Shown here: piece after piece, positions 33,814-41,645 of the stretch
Position numbering within the stretch: position 1 is the stretch's first letter
How the letters are laid out: each line of letters begins with the position of its first letter
Source of the DNA: Alphaproteobacteria bacterium
GTDB lineage: Bacteria > Pseudomonadota > Alphaproteobacteria > Rhodobacterales > Rhodobacteraceae
Length of the DNA: 64,000 bases
Reading direction: 5' to 3'
NCBI GenBank assembly: GCA_030427145.1
Contig: JAUHWT010000001.1
Span: 186,001-250,000, forward strand
Notes under the pieces: model-generated
Database searches by the model: none
Seen by the model: only the letters and a program-made list of their open reading frames with translations
Told to the model about the DNA's origin: nothing
Position numbers and translations under genes: made by a program

Positions 33814-34842
33814 CTATTGAGGTGCGCCTGGTGCCTGGCCCGGTCCGCCTCCCGGTGGGGGAAGTGCGCCGCGCAGGTCGGCCTCGCTGATGCCGAGCGT
33901 TTCGGCGGCGGCGGCAAAATCGGGGGGCATCGTTTCGCCCAGCGCGGTGCGGATCGCCTCCGGGGTCACGCCCAGGGCCTGCGCGGCAGCGTCAAAATCT
34001 GGACCGCCGCCGCCAGGATTTGCTTCGCTGAAGATGTCGCCGACCTCACCGTGGTAGCAGTCGATCATGTAGGGCGCGTCGTCGGCGGTCAGGTGATAGT
34101 GATAGATGCCATCGGGGAACTCCGGTGTCGGGCCAAAGTGGCCGCTGCACGCGTCGAGATCCGCATCGGTAACGGTTTCGCCATTTTCTCCCAGATTACC
34201 GTAAACGGGGAAGCCGTCCTCAAGCACGCCGATCATCCGGGAGTGTTCGCCATCCACATCGAGGGACGCGGTGATACAGACCGGGATGCCGTGGTAATGG
34301 TAGTTTGTGCCATCAACGAGCGTATGGCCGTTGCATTCATCGACGAACGGAATGTGGTCATGCACCACGTTGTCGTCCATCGCGGCAATGGTGCGACCGG
34401 GATCCTCGTAGTCGTTGAAGATCTGCGCGCCACTGATCGCAACACCGATGCGGCCCAGCGCGGTATCCGTGGTTTCGCCCACATAAACGGGCCGGGTGGT
34501 GATGGTTGTGTCGATGCTGGTTTCACTGAAATAGTCCGCGGAGTTCACAACGGTGAACTCGTCGGCCGCGTTGTCCGAGAAGGGCATGGAGCCGACATCA
34601 TTCGGGATAAGGTATTTTTCCGCGAAACCGTGGCTGGGAATGCCGTTGGACTGGAAGCGGAAGGTTTCCTCCACGTCATTTATGGTGATGGTCACGTTGT
34701 CAGCCCAGTCGGCTGCCTCCACCGCGACGGCGGTGCTGACATCGCCCGCGCCTTTCCGGGCGTAGGTTGGCGCAAGGAGAAGGGTTCCGGTTGCGGCGAT
34801 GACCGAGAGTGCCGCCGCACCGTAAAGGAGGCCGTTTTTCAT
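33814..34842 (-). CDS. YHYH-domain exported protein
   Basis: 342 residues from ATG 34842 (10 residues shorter than the longest frame). A signal peptide or anchor (about 5-28) precedes a YHYH domain, with the namesake motif twice: NYHYHGIP (YHYH at 181-184) and IYHYHLT (247-250). Four cysteines (170, 189, 232, 262) surround these and could form disulfides in the periplasm. The C-terminal 75 residues are a Gly/Pro-rich, two-fold repeated helical tail (ALGVTPEAIRTALG and TLGISEADLRGALPP). YHYH domains have no established function; His-rich loops suggest metal binding. Confidence 0.8.
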   Translation of the reverse strand: MKNGLLYGAAALSVIAATGTLLLAPTYARKGAGDVSTAVAVEAADWADNVTITINDVEETFRFQSNGIPSHGFAEKYLIPNDVGSMPFSDNAADEFTVVNSADYFSETSIDTTITTRPVYVGETTDTALGRIGVAISGAQIFNDYEDPGRTIAAMDDNVVHDHIPFVDECNGHTLVDGTNYHYHGIPVCITASLDVDGEHSRMIGVLEDGFPVYGNLGENGETVTDADLDACSGHFGPTPEFPDGIYHYHLTADDAPYMIDCYHGEVGDIFSEANPGGGGPDFDAAAQALGVTPEAIRTALGETMPPDFAAAAETLGISEADLRGALPPPGGGPGQAPGAPQ

Positions 34843-34961
34843 TGCTGGGGTCCCTTCCCGTCCGCTGTCCAAACCGCAAGACCGGGGAGCCGGGCGCGGT
34901 TTTGTGGTTACACGCAGGCTGGAGGGGACTCCGTCGGATTTTTTCGGGACCGCCCCCCGGT

Positions 34962-35465
34962 TTACCCGGGTGTGGGCTCCTTCGGGCGGTGTTCCAGCAG
35001 CCAGAGGGCGGCGAGGGTCCAGAGGTCTACGCGGTGCTCGTCGGCGAGGCGCAGGAGCGTTTCGTTGATTTTTTGGTATTTTTCGCCGGTGGTGGCGCCG
35101 CTCTCAAAACCGGGCCAGTCGCCGAGATCCTTAAGGGCGGCCTCGCTTGTTTCGCTCCAGATGCCGTAGTGATCGGGATACGCCACAAGGAGAATGGGCG
35201 TGAGAGTGTCGACACTGACGATGGGCAGCATGTCGCGCACGGTATCGATCCGTGCAGGCAGCGGGGTGGAATGGTCAACGAGGAGCGCGATGGCGGTCCG
35301 GAGGTGGTCCATGTCATCGGCGGCCTCGTGATCGCGGCGTTCGACGTCGGACCAGTGGCTGGTGTTCCGGATGGTCAGAAATTCGAGGTAATCGTCGCGG
35401 GTCAGGCGCGCGGGATTGCGGAAGAGCGGGCTGAACCGGCTGATGACATCGTCCCTTAGCGACAT
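34962..35465 (-). CDS. Uncharacterised soluble protein (167 aa)
   Basis: No signal peptide or membrane helix; helical and acidic. Visible segments: RLTRDDYLEFLTIRNTSHW near the start, a hydrophobic centre (VDTLTPILLVAYPDHYGIWSE), and LLRLADEHRVDLWTLAALWL at the end. The last piece reminds me of a small module sometimes found beside nuclease or McrB-like proteins, but this is recollection only and no such genes are nearby. It lies 119 bases upstream of the YHYH gene in the same direction, so it could be part of that operon. Confidence 0.6.
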   Translation of the reverse strand: MSLRDDVISRFSPLFRNPARLTRDDYLEFLTIRNTSHWSDVERRDHEAADDMDHLRTAIALLVDHSTPLPARIDTVRDMLPIVSVDTLTPILLVAYPDHYGIWSETSEAALKDLGDWPGFESGATTGEKYQKINETLLRLADEHRVDLWTLAALWLLEHRPKEPTPG

Positions 35466-35598
35466 GATCGGCGGATTTCGGGATCGCCAAAAGCGCTCCG
35501 GACATCAATGTACATATATATACCTCAAAAAAATAATCGGTCGAAGTCCGCGCAATTTTAAGGCGAGTTATTAACAGGTTCCTGGCGGGGGCCGGGAT

Positions 35599-35625
35599 GT
35601 CAGGGTTAATTTTTGTCAGGGTTAA
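35599..35625. repeat. Short direct repeat GTCAGGGTTAA (2 copies)
   Basis: GTCAGGGTTAA occurs at 35599-35609 and 35615-35625, a 16-base period, in the 180-base gap between the 167-residue protein gene and the LysR gene. The same gap has an AT-rich stretch (35505-35545) likely to hold the promoter of the minus-strand 167-residue gene. The role of the repeat is unknown. Confidence 0.4.
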
Positions 35626-35645
35626 CGGAAGGCCGCCGGTGGGCC

Positions 35646-36542
35646 TCACCCCAGGACGGGGATGCTTCGGAGGCGGGGTTTGGCGAAATCGATGAAACTG
35701 CGGATTTTGGCGGGGGCGCGGCGGTTTTCAACGTGGACGAGGTGGATGGGTAGCGGGTCGGGCTCGAATTCCTCAAGCACTCCCTGCAGGCGGCCATCTT
35801 CGAGTTCGGGGCCGATCTGGTAGGAGAGGACGCGGGTGAGGCCCCAGCCGCTTTCGGCGACCTCGCGGGCGGCGGCGATGCTGCTGAGCGCGAGGCGCGG
35901 TTGGACGCGGACGGTTTGCGAGCGGTCGGCGCCGAAGCGCCATTCGGTGGACCGGCTGGCCGGGGCGGTGGCGATGATGCGGTGGTTTGCGAGATCCGCA
36001 GGGGTTTCGGGGCGTCCGTGGCGCTCGAAATAGGCGGGCGCGCCGCAAACCATGAGGCGGACGCTGCCGACCCGGACGGCGATGAGGCCGGATGAGGGCA
36101 GCGGGCCGATGCGCAGGGCGATGTCGAAGCCTTCCTCGACCATGTTCACGACGCGGTCGACCATGACCACATCGGCGGTGACGTCCGGGTATGTGTCGAG
36201 AAACTCCGCGAGGATGGGCGTGATGTAGATGCGGCCGAACTCGTTGGGACAGGTGATGCGCAGCTCGCCCACCGGATTGGCGGCGGCACCGGAGGCGGCC
36301 TCGTCGGCGGCCTGAAGCTGGGCCACGATGGCGCGGGCATCCTCGAGATAGGTGCGGCCCACATCGGTCAGGCGGACACGGCGGGTGGTGCGGGTGAAGA
36401 GCCGCGCGCCGAGCCGGTCCTCGAGCGCGTTGACGCCGCGCGTGGCGGAGGGGGCGCTGAGACCCATGCGGCGGGCGCCCTCCGCGAAGCTTTCAGCCTC
36501 GGCCACGGCGATGAAGACCTCAAGGCTTTGCAGACGGTCCAT
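35646..36542 (-). CDS. LysR-type transcriptional regulator (divergent from GST/flavoprotein operon)
   Basis: 298 residues from ATG 36542 (Met at 36554 is an alternative). The HTH is MDRLQSLEVFIAVAEAESFA ... LEDRLGARLFTRTTRRVRLT, and the effector domain has ITCPNEFGRIYITPILAEF. This is the CrgA/DsdC-like subgroup with an ADxxS-type C-terminus. It is divergent from the DUF1348-GST-flavoprotein genes across 135 bases; LysR genes are commonly placed next to such operons, so it is their likely regulator. Confidence 0.9.
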   Translation of the reverse strand: MDRLQSLEVFIAVAEAESFAEGARRMGLSAPSATRGVNALEDRLGARLFTRTTRRVRLTDVGRTYLEDARAIVAQLQAADEAASGAAANPVGELRITCPNEFGRIYITPILAEFLDTYPDVTADVVMVDRVVNMVEEGFDIALRIGPLPSSGLIAVRVGSVRLMVCGAPAYFERHGRPETPADLANHRIIATAPASRSTEWRFGADRSQTVRVQPRLALSSIAAAREVAESGWGLTRVLSYQIGPELEDGRLQGVLEEFEPDPLPIHLVHVENRRAPAKIRSFIDFAKPRLRSIPVLG

Positions 36543-36677
36543 TGCGGGCCTCATTGCTGTCGTTTGGCAAAACAGAGCCTTTCAGATCGAGTATATTCAT
36601 TTGCTGATTGGGGTAAATTAATTTCCGGTCACTGACATTTTCCGCGCCCCAAAGCGTGATGCGAAAGGAACGTGACC

Positions 36678-37154
36678 ATGACACGGGAAGCACCGCGGCA
36701 TCCCCTGCCGCCTTTCACCAATGAGACCGCCCGCGAGAAGGTCCGGCTGGCCGAGGATGGCTGGAACGGGCGCGATCCGGCGAAAGTGGCGCTGGCCTAC
36801 ACGCCGGACAGCGCGTGGCGCAACCGGGCGGAGTTTCCGCGGGGTCGGGCCGAGATTGAGGCGTTTTTGACGCGCAAGTGGGACCGGGAGCTGGATTACC
36901 GGCTGATCAAGGAGCTTTGGGCGCATGACGGCAACCGTATCGCGGTGCGCTACGTCTATGAATACCGCGACGACAGCGGCCACTTATTCCGGGCCTACGG
37001 CAACGAGAACTGGGAGTTTGACGCGGACGGATACATGGCGAGCCGCCATGCCTCGATCAACGAAAAGCCGATCCGTGAGGATGAACGGAAGTTTCACTGG
37101 CCGCTGGGACGGCGGCCGGACGACCACCCAGGACTGAGCGATCTCGGCCTCTGA
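36678..37154 (+). CDS. DUF1348 family (NTF2-like) protein
   Basis: 158 residues. The sequence [24 protein letters not shown]...[33 protein letters not shown]... is the DUF1348 hallmark: a cone-shaped NTF2-like alpha/beta barrel with a hydrophobic pocket. The enzyme activity, if any, is not known. It starts at ATG 36678 (GTG 36672 is in frame) and is followed 28 bases later by the GST gene, so it is the first gene of the operon opposite lysR. Confidence 0.88.
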   Translation: MTREAPRHPLPPFTNETAREKVRLAEDGWNGRDPAKVALAYTPDSAWRNRAEFPRGRAEIEAFLTRKWDRELDYRLIKELWAHDGNRIAVRYVYEYRDDSGHLFRAYGNENWEFDADGYMASRHASINEKPIREDERKFHWPLGRRPDDHPGLSDLGL

Positions 37155-37182
37155 TTTTTGACCCCAACCAAGGAATTGACCC

Positions 37183-37809
37183 ATGACCACCCCCATCAAA
37201 CTCTATCGCAACCCGAAATCCGGCCATTGCCACCGGGTTGAGCTGATGCTCGCGTTTCTTGGCCTGCCCTATGAGACGGTTGATCTCGACATGGCGAACG
37301 GGGCGCATAAGGCGCCGGCGTTTTTGAAGATCAGCCCGTTTGGCCTGGTGCCGGCGATTGACGATGGCGGCTACACCCTGGCCGACAGCAATGCGATCCT
37401 GGTTTACCTGGTTCGGACCTACGCGAAAGGCTCCCACTGGCTGCCCCAGGCGCCGAAGGATGCGGCGGAGGTGCAGCGCTGGCTAACGGTTGCAGCGGAT
37501 AACGTGTATTCCGGGCCCTGTGCCGCGCGGCTGGTGAAGCTGTTCAACGCGCCGCTCGACCATGCGGCGGCGGTGCGCAAGGCGCATGATCTGTTTAAGG
37601 TGATGGACGCGCATCTGGCCGGTCGGGACTGGCTGGCGACGGAGGAGATCACCATCGCGGATGTGGCGGGGTACAGCTACATCGCCCATGCGCCCGAGGG
37701 CGGTGTGGATCTCGCCCCCTATTGCAACATTCGTGCCTGGCTCTCGCGCGTTGAGCGGCAGCCGGGGTTTGTCGGGATGGCAACGTCGCCCATTCCCGAA
37801 CTGGTCTGA
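37183..37809 (+). CDS. Glutathione S-transferase family protein
   Basis: 208 residues. Residues 1-80 form the thioredoxin-like domain (KLYRNPKSGHCHRVELMLAF, then KISPFGLVPAIDDGGYTLADSNAIL, with the glutathione-binding Pro and Ser). Residues about 90-205 form the helical domain. The N-terminal SGHCHRV suggests a Ser or Cys active site. The ribosome site AAGGA lies ahead of the ATG. It is the middle gene of a DUF1348-GST-flavoprotein operon and probably acts with the flavoprotein on a reactive or electrophilic compound. Confidence 0.9.
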   Translation: MTTPIKLYRNPKSGHCHRVELMLAFLGLPYETVDLDMANGAHKAPAFLKISPFGLVPAIDDGGYTLADSNAILVYLVRTYAKGSHWLPQAPKDAAEVQRWLTVAADNVYSGPCAARLVKLFNAPLDHAAAVRKAHDLFKVMDAHLAGRDWLATEEITIADVAGYSYIAHAPEGGVDLAPYCNIRAWLSRVERQPGFVGMATSPIPELV

Positions 37810-37831
37810 GCGAAGTCCCGGAGGTGCGGTG

Positions 37832-39475
37832 ATGACACAGGTCGATGAGAGCCCGTTTCACGCGGGAGAGCGGGACGCGCAGCGTCGCGCGGGCGTGGGT
37901 GACGTGTCGAAATGGGCGGGTGGTTTCGTTCGCGACCATCTGCCGGAGCAGCACCGCGCCTTTCATACCTCCCTGCCCTTTATGGTGTTTGCCGGGGCGG
38001 ATGCGGAGGGGCGTATCTGGACGACGCTGGTGGATGGGGCAGACGGGTTTATCCGCTCGCCTGACCCAAAACGGCTGACGCTCGATACGGTGGTGGACGG
38101 GACCGATCCGCTGGCCGCGCTGTTTGCGGCAAGCGGGGATATTGGGGCGCTTGGAATTGAGCTGGCCACGCGGCGGCGCAACCGGTTTAGCGGGCGGCTG
38201 TCGACCGGAGACACCGGGCTGGTGATTGACATGCGCCAAACATTTGGGAACTGCCCGCAGTATATTCATCCGCGTGGGCTCACCCGTGTGGCGCGGCGGG
38301 AGACGCCGGTGGCGCGGCGGAGTGAGGCCCTGTCGGAGGCGCAGATGGCGCGGATTGGGCAAGCCGATACGCTGTTTATCGGGTCGGGGCATCATGACGG
38401 GAGCGGTGCGGCCTCGAACGGGTTTGACGCCTCGCATCGCGGGGGTGCGCCGGGATTTGTGCGGGTGGAGGGGCCGGGGCGGCTGCTGATCCCGGATTAT
38501 GCGGGGAATAATTTCTTCAACACCATTGGCAACCTGATGTCGGACCCGCGTGTGGGGCTGGTGTTCGTGGACTTCGAGACCGGTGGACTGCTGCATGTCA
38601 CCGGACGGGCACGGGTGGACTGGGCGCCGGGGGATGACGTGGATCCGGAGGCCTGGCGGGTGATCGAGGTGGAGATCGAGGCGGTGGTGGAGCGGCCCGG
38701 GGCTCTGTCGCTGCGCTGGACCCGGCTGGACGGGGAGGCGCGGAAGCTGCGCCTGGCGCGGCGGGTGCGGGAGTCGGACGGGATTACCTCGTTCTGGTTT
38801 GCGCCGGTGGATGGGCGGCCGCTGACGGAATTTAAGCCGGGGCAGCATTTGCCGGTTGCGGTGCAGATCCCGGGGCAAAGCGGGATGACGGAGCGGAGCT
38901 ATTCCCTGTCGGGGATGGCGGCGGACCGGACGCATTACCGGCTGTCGATCAAACGGGAGGACCGGGGTTTGATGTCGCGGTTTCTGCATGACCATCTGCG
39001 CCGGGGTGACTTGATTGAGGCGCGGCCGCCCGGCGGTGATTTTGGTGTGCCGGATGGAGACGGGCCGGTGGTTTTGGTCAGTGCGGGTGTGGGGCTGACG
39101 CCGATGGTGTCGATGCTGCATGCGCTGGCCGGGAGCGGGCGGCGGGTCTGGTATGTGCATGGCGCGCGGAACGGGCGGGACCATGCCATGCGGGCGGAGG
39201 TGGACGGGCTGATGACGCGGCACGGCAACCTGCGGCGGCGGGTGTTCTACAGCCGCCCGGACCGGACGGATGTGCCGGGTGTGGCGTTTGACGTGGCGGG
39301 GCGGATGACAGCGGAGGCGGTTGCCGCGCTGGAGGACCCGGCGGAGGCGCGGTATCTGCTCTGTGGGCCGGGGCGGTTTCTGACGGACATGCAGGCGGGG
39401 CTGGAGGCGTGTGGCGTGCCGCCCGGACATATCCTGTTTGAGAGGTTCGGTCCGGACGGGAAGGTGCGGGCATGA
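37832..39475 (+). CDS. PNPOx-like/ferredoxin-NADP reductase-like fusion flavoprotein
   Basis: 547 residues. Residues about 35-290 are a split-barrel pyridoxamine-phosphate-oxidase-like domain (LFIGSGHHDG..., AGNNFFNTIGNLMSDPRVGLVFVDF). Residues about 300-547 are FAD/NAD(P)-binding FNR modules (RSYSLSG for FAD, VSAGVGLTPMVSMLHAL for NAD, YLLCGPGRFLTDMQ). Many homologues end with a 2Fe-2S domain; this one stops right after the NAD module, so that domain is missing or lost. Start supported by GGAGG at 37820-37824 and the 22-base gap to the GST gene. Confidence 0.88.
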   Translation: MTQVDESPFHAGERDAQRRAGVGDVSKWAGGFVRDHLPEQHRAFHTSLPFMVFAGADAEGRIWTTLVDGADGFIRSPDPKRLTLDTVVDGTDPLAALFAASGDIGALGIELATRRRNRFSGRLSTGDTGLVIDMRQTFGNCPQYIHPRGLTRVARRETPVARRSEALSEAQMARIGQADTLFIGSGHHDGSGAASNGFDASHRGGAPGFVRVEGPGRLLIPDYAGNNFFNTIGNLMSDPRVGLVFVDFETGGLLHVTGRARVDWAPGDDVDPEAWRVIEVEIEAVVERPGALSLRWTRLDGEARKLRLARRVRESDGITSFWFAPVDGRPLTEFKPGQHLPVAVQIPGQSGMTERSYSLSGMAADRTHYRLSIKREDRGLMSRFLHDHLRRGDLIEARPPGGDFGVPDGDGPVVLVSAGVGLTPMVSMLHALAGSGRRVWYVHGARNGRDHAMRAEVDGLMTRHGNLRRRVFYSRPDRTDVPGVAFDVAGRMTAEAVAALEDPAEARYLLCGPGRFLTDMQAGLEACGVPPGHILFERFGPDGKVRA

Positions 39476-39485
39476 GGCCCCGGCC

Positions 39486-41384
39486 CTAGCTGAACCAGGC
39501 GCGGGCGTAGGGCGCGATGGGGACCGCGCCGCGGTCGGACGCGACCGCTCCGCCGGAGAGGATGTCGACGTGGTGGGTCATGCCGTGCTGAACCAGCCAG
39601 CTTTGCGGCAGGGCGGTCCAGTAGTCGGAGAAGTTGTACACACAGACGACGCTGCCGAAGGGGGCGCGGCGGGCCAGGGCGAACAGGGCCGCGTTGCCGG
39701 TTTGCAGGATTTCGGTGGGGTATGCCGCGTGGAACTCGCGCACGCCGGCGCGGCGGGCGAGGATGCCACGGATGCCGTTCCAGACCCTGGCCTGGACGCT
39801 GTTGAGGTCGGTGCGGGCGATGTCGGCGCCGGCCCAGTCCATCATGGGGCGATGCAGCCAGCGGCTGTCATGGGCATGGGCCGGGACGTCGTGATAACCG
39901 TAATCGTTGGTCAGGGCGAGTTCATCGCCCATGTAGATCAGGGGGATGCCGCCGCTGCTGGCGATCAGGGCGTGGCCCATGAGGATACGGTCCACGGCGC
40001 GGTCCGTGGCGGCGGCGTCGTTGGCGTCGAGGGCTTTTTCCAGCCCCGCGAGGGAGGCGCAGGTGCCGCTGATGCGCTTGTCGCCGGTTTCGGGGTTGTA
40101 CTGAAACAGCTCGCCTTTCGAGAAGCTGCCTGGGAAAGCGCCCTCGTAGAAATCGGAAAGAAAGGCGCGGTGCAGATGGCCGTTGAGGCCGACGACGGCG
40201 GCGTCCTCGTCCGTGACGGCCCAGCCGATGTCGTCATGGCAGCGCAGATAGGTGGCGTAGGTCGCGTTGGTGAGGTTGGGGGGGAAGTGGGCGCCCATCA
40301 CATAGGTCATGAGTTGCGTGTCACTGGAGGCGAGGGCCGACCAGAACTGGACCATGAGGGAGTTGTGATAGGCGAGGTTGCCCTCCCTGCCGTCATGTTC
40401 GCCGCGTCCGAGATAGGGCAGCATTTCGGCGGGGCTGACGATGGCTTCCTCCAGGTGGATAACGGCGGGGGCGACGATGCGGCAGACGGCGCGCAGGGCC
40501 TGGAGGAGCATGTGGCATTCCGGCTCTGACTGGCAGCGGGTGCCCATGCGTTTCCACATGAAGGCCACGGCGTCAAAGCGCAGGACATCCACGCCGCGAT
40601 TGGCGAGGTTGAGCATGATTTTGGCCATTTCGAGGAAGACCTGGGGGTTGGCCCAGTTCAGGTCCCACTGATGCTCGTTGAAGGTGGTCCAGACCCATTT
40701 TTGGCAGTCGTCATACCAGGTGAAGTTGCCGGGCGCGTCATTGGGAAAGATTTCGACAAGGGTGCGCTCATACTGCTTCGGCAGGGTATCGTCGTCGAAC
40801 ATGAGATAGTAGTCGGCGTATTTCGGGTCCCCCCTGCGGGCTTTTTTGGCCCAGGCGTGTTCCTTTGCGGTGTGGTTGAGGACCATGTCGACGCAGACAC
40901 TGATCCCGCGTTCGCGGCAGGCGGTGGTGGCGGCCTCGAAATCGTCCATGGTGCCGTAGGCGGGGTTGATTTTGCCGTAATCCATCACGGAATAACCGCC
41001 GTCATTGGGGGCCGGACGGGGTTTCAGGCAGGGCATGAAATGCACGTAGTTGATGCCGAGATCCGCGAGATAGTCGAGCTTTTCCGGCACACGGGCCAGG
41101 GTGCCGCAGAAACGGTCGATGTAGAACACGTAGCCCGCCATGTCGGGGCGCTGGAACCAGTCGGGCTCCAGGTCGCGTTTCAGGTCGAGCAGCCGCAGAT
41201 CCTCGGGCCGGTCGCGCCAGGCCGCGCGCATGGCGCGGTCCAGCGCCTTTGAGAACTTCGCATAGTCGGGATGGGTGCCGTAGAGACGGTCGAGCATGGA
41301 CCAGAGGTCGTCATGGCTGCGCTCGCGGCGCAGGTCGAAAATCCGGTCGTTGAATTCGATGGCGGTTTTTTTGGTCGCTGGCAT
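39486..41384 (-). CDS. Amylosucrase (GH13) or close relative
   Basis: 632 residues, the usual size. The amylosucrase pattern is strong: QWDLNWANPQVF (239-250), nucleophile Asp271 in RFDAVAFMWK, acid/base Glu313 in LEEAIVSP, and the transition-state pair in RCHDDIGW (381-388). It would use sucrose to build alpha-1,4-glucan with release of fructose, in the cytosol. Related sucrose hydrolases share these motifs, so hydrolysis alone is possible. ATG 41384 has GGGGGGA upstream. It is alone: no glycogen or sucrose gene is nearby. Convergent with the flavoprotein gene. Confidence 0.87.
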   Translation of the reverse strand: MPATKKTAIEFNDRIFDLRRERSHDDLWSMLDRLYGTHPDYAKFSKALDRAMRAAWRDRPEDLRLLDLKRDLEPDWFQRPDMAGYVFYIDRFCGTLARVPEKLDYLADLGINYVHFMPCLKPRPAPNDGGYSVMDYGKINPAYGTMDDFEAATTACRERGISVCVDMVLNHTAKEHAWAKKARRGDPKYADYYLMFDDDTLPKQYERTLVEIFPNDAPGNFTWYDDCQKWVWTTFNEHQWDLNWANPQVFLEMAKIMLNLANRGVDVLRFDAVAFMWKRMGTRCQSEPECHMLLQALRAVCRIVAPAVIHLEEAIVSPAEMLPYLGRGEHDGREGNLAYHNSLMVQFWSALASSDTQLMTYVMGAHFPPNLTNATYATYLRCHDDIGWAVTDEDAAVVGLNGHLHRAFLSDFYEGAFPGSFSKGELFQYNPETGDKRISGTCASLAGLEKALDANDAAATDRAVDRILMGHALIASSGGIPLIYMGDELALTNDYGYHDVPAHAHDSRWLHRPMMDWAGADIARTDLNSVQARVWNGIRGILARRAGVREFHAAYPTEILQTGNAALFALARRAPFGSVVCVYNFSDYWTALPQSWLVQHGMTHHVDILSGGAVASDRGAVPIAPYARAWFS

Positions 41385-41645
41385 GTATTCCCCCCGTTTG
41401 GGGGAAGTTTGTGGGCAACGGGTCACAAATTCAACAATAACGCCCCTGGCGGCGCGGCGGAGTTTTTGTCCGCGACAGTGCGGGGCCAGGGAAACCGGTC
41501 CGCGGATGGGCGGCGGATTTAGTAATTTTGGTTACATTTTCAGACACCTGGTGCGGCAAAAGGTAAACTTTTTGGTAACACCACGAGAGTACCAATATCG
41601 TGCACCCGATGCGTGGGCGTCCAGAATGGACCAGTGAGCGAAGGG

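Noticed and set aside
37649-39430. Open frame of 593 codons on the minus strand opposite the flavoprotein
   Set aside because: The plus-strand protein has clear PNPOx and FNR motifs; the antisense product is a Pro/Arg/His-rich shadow.
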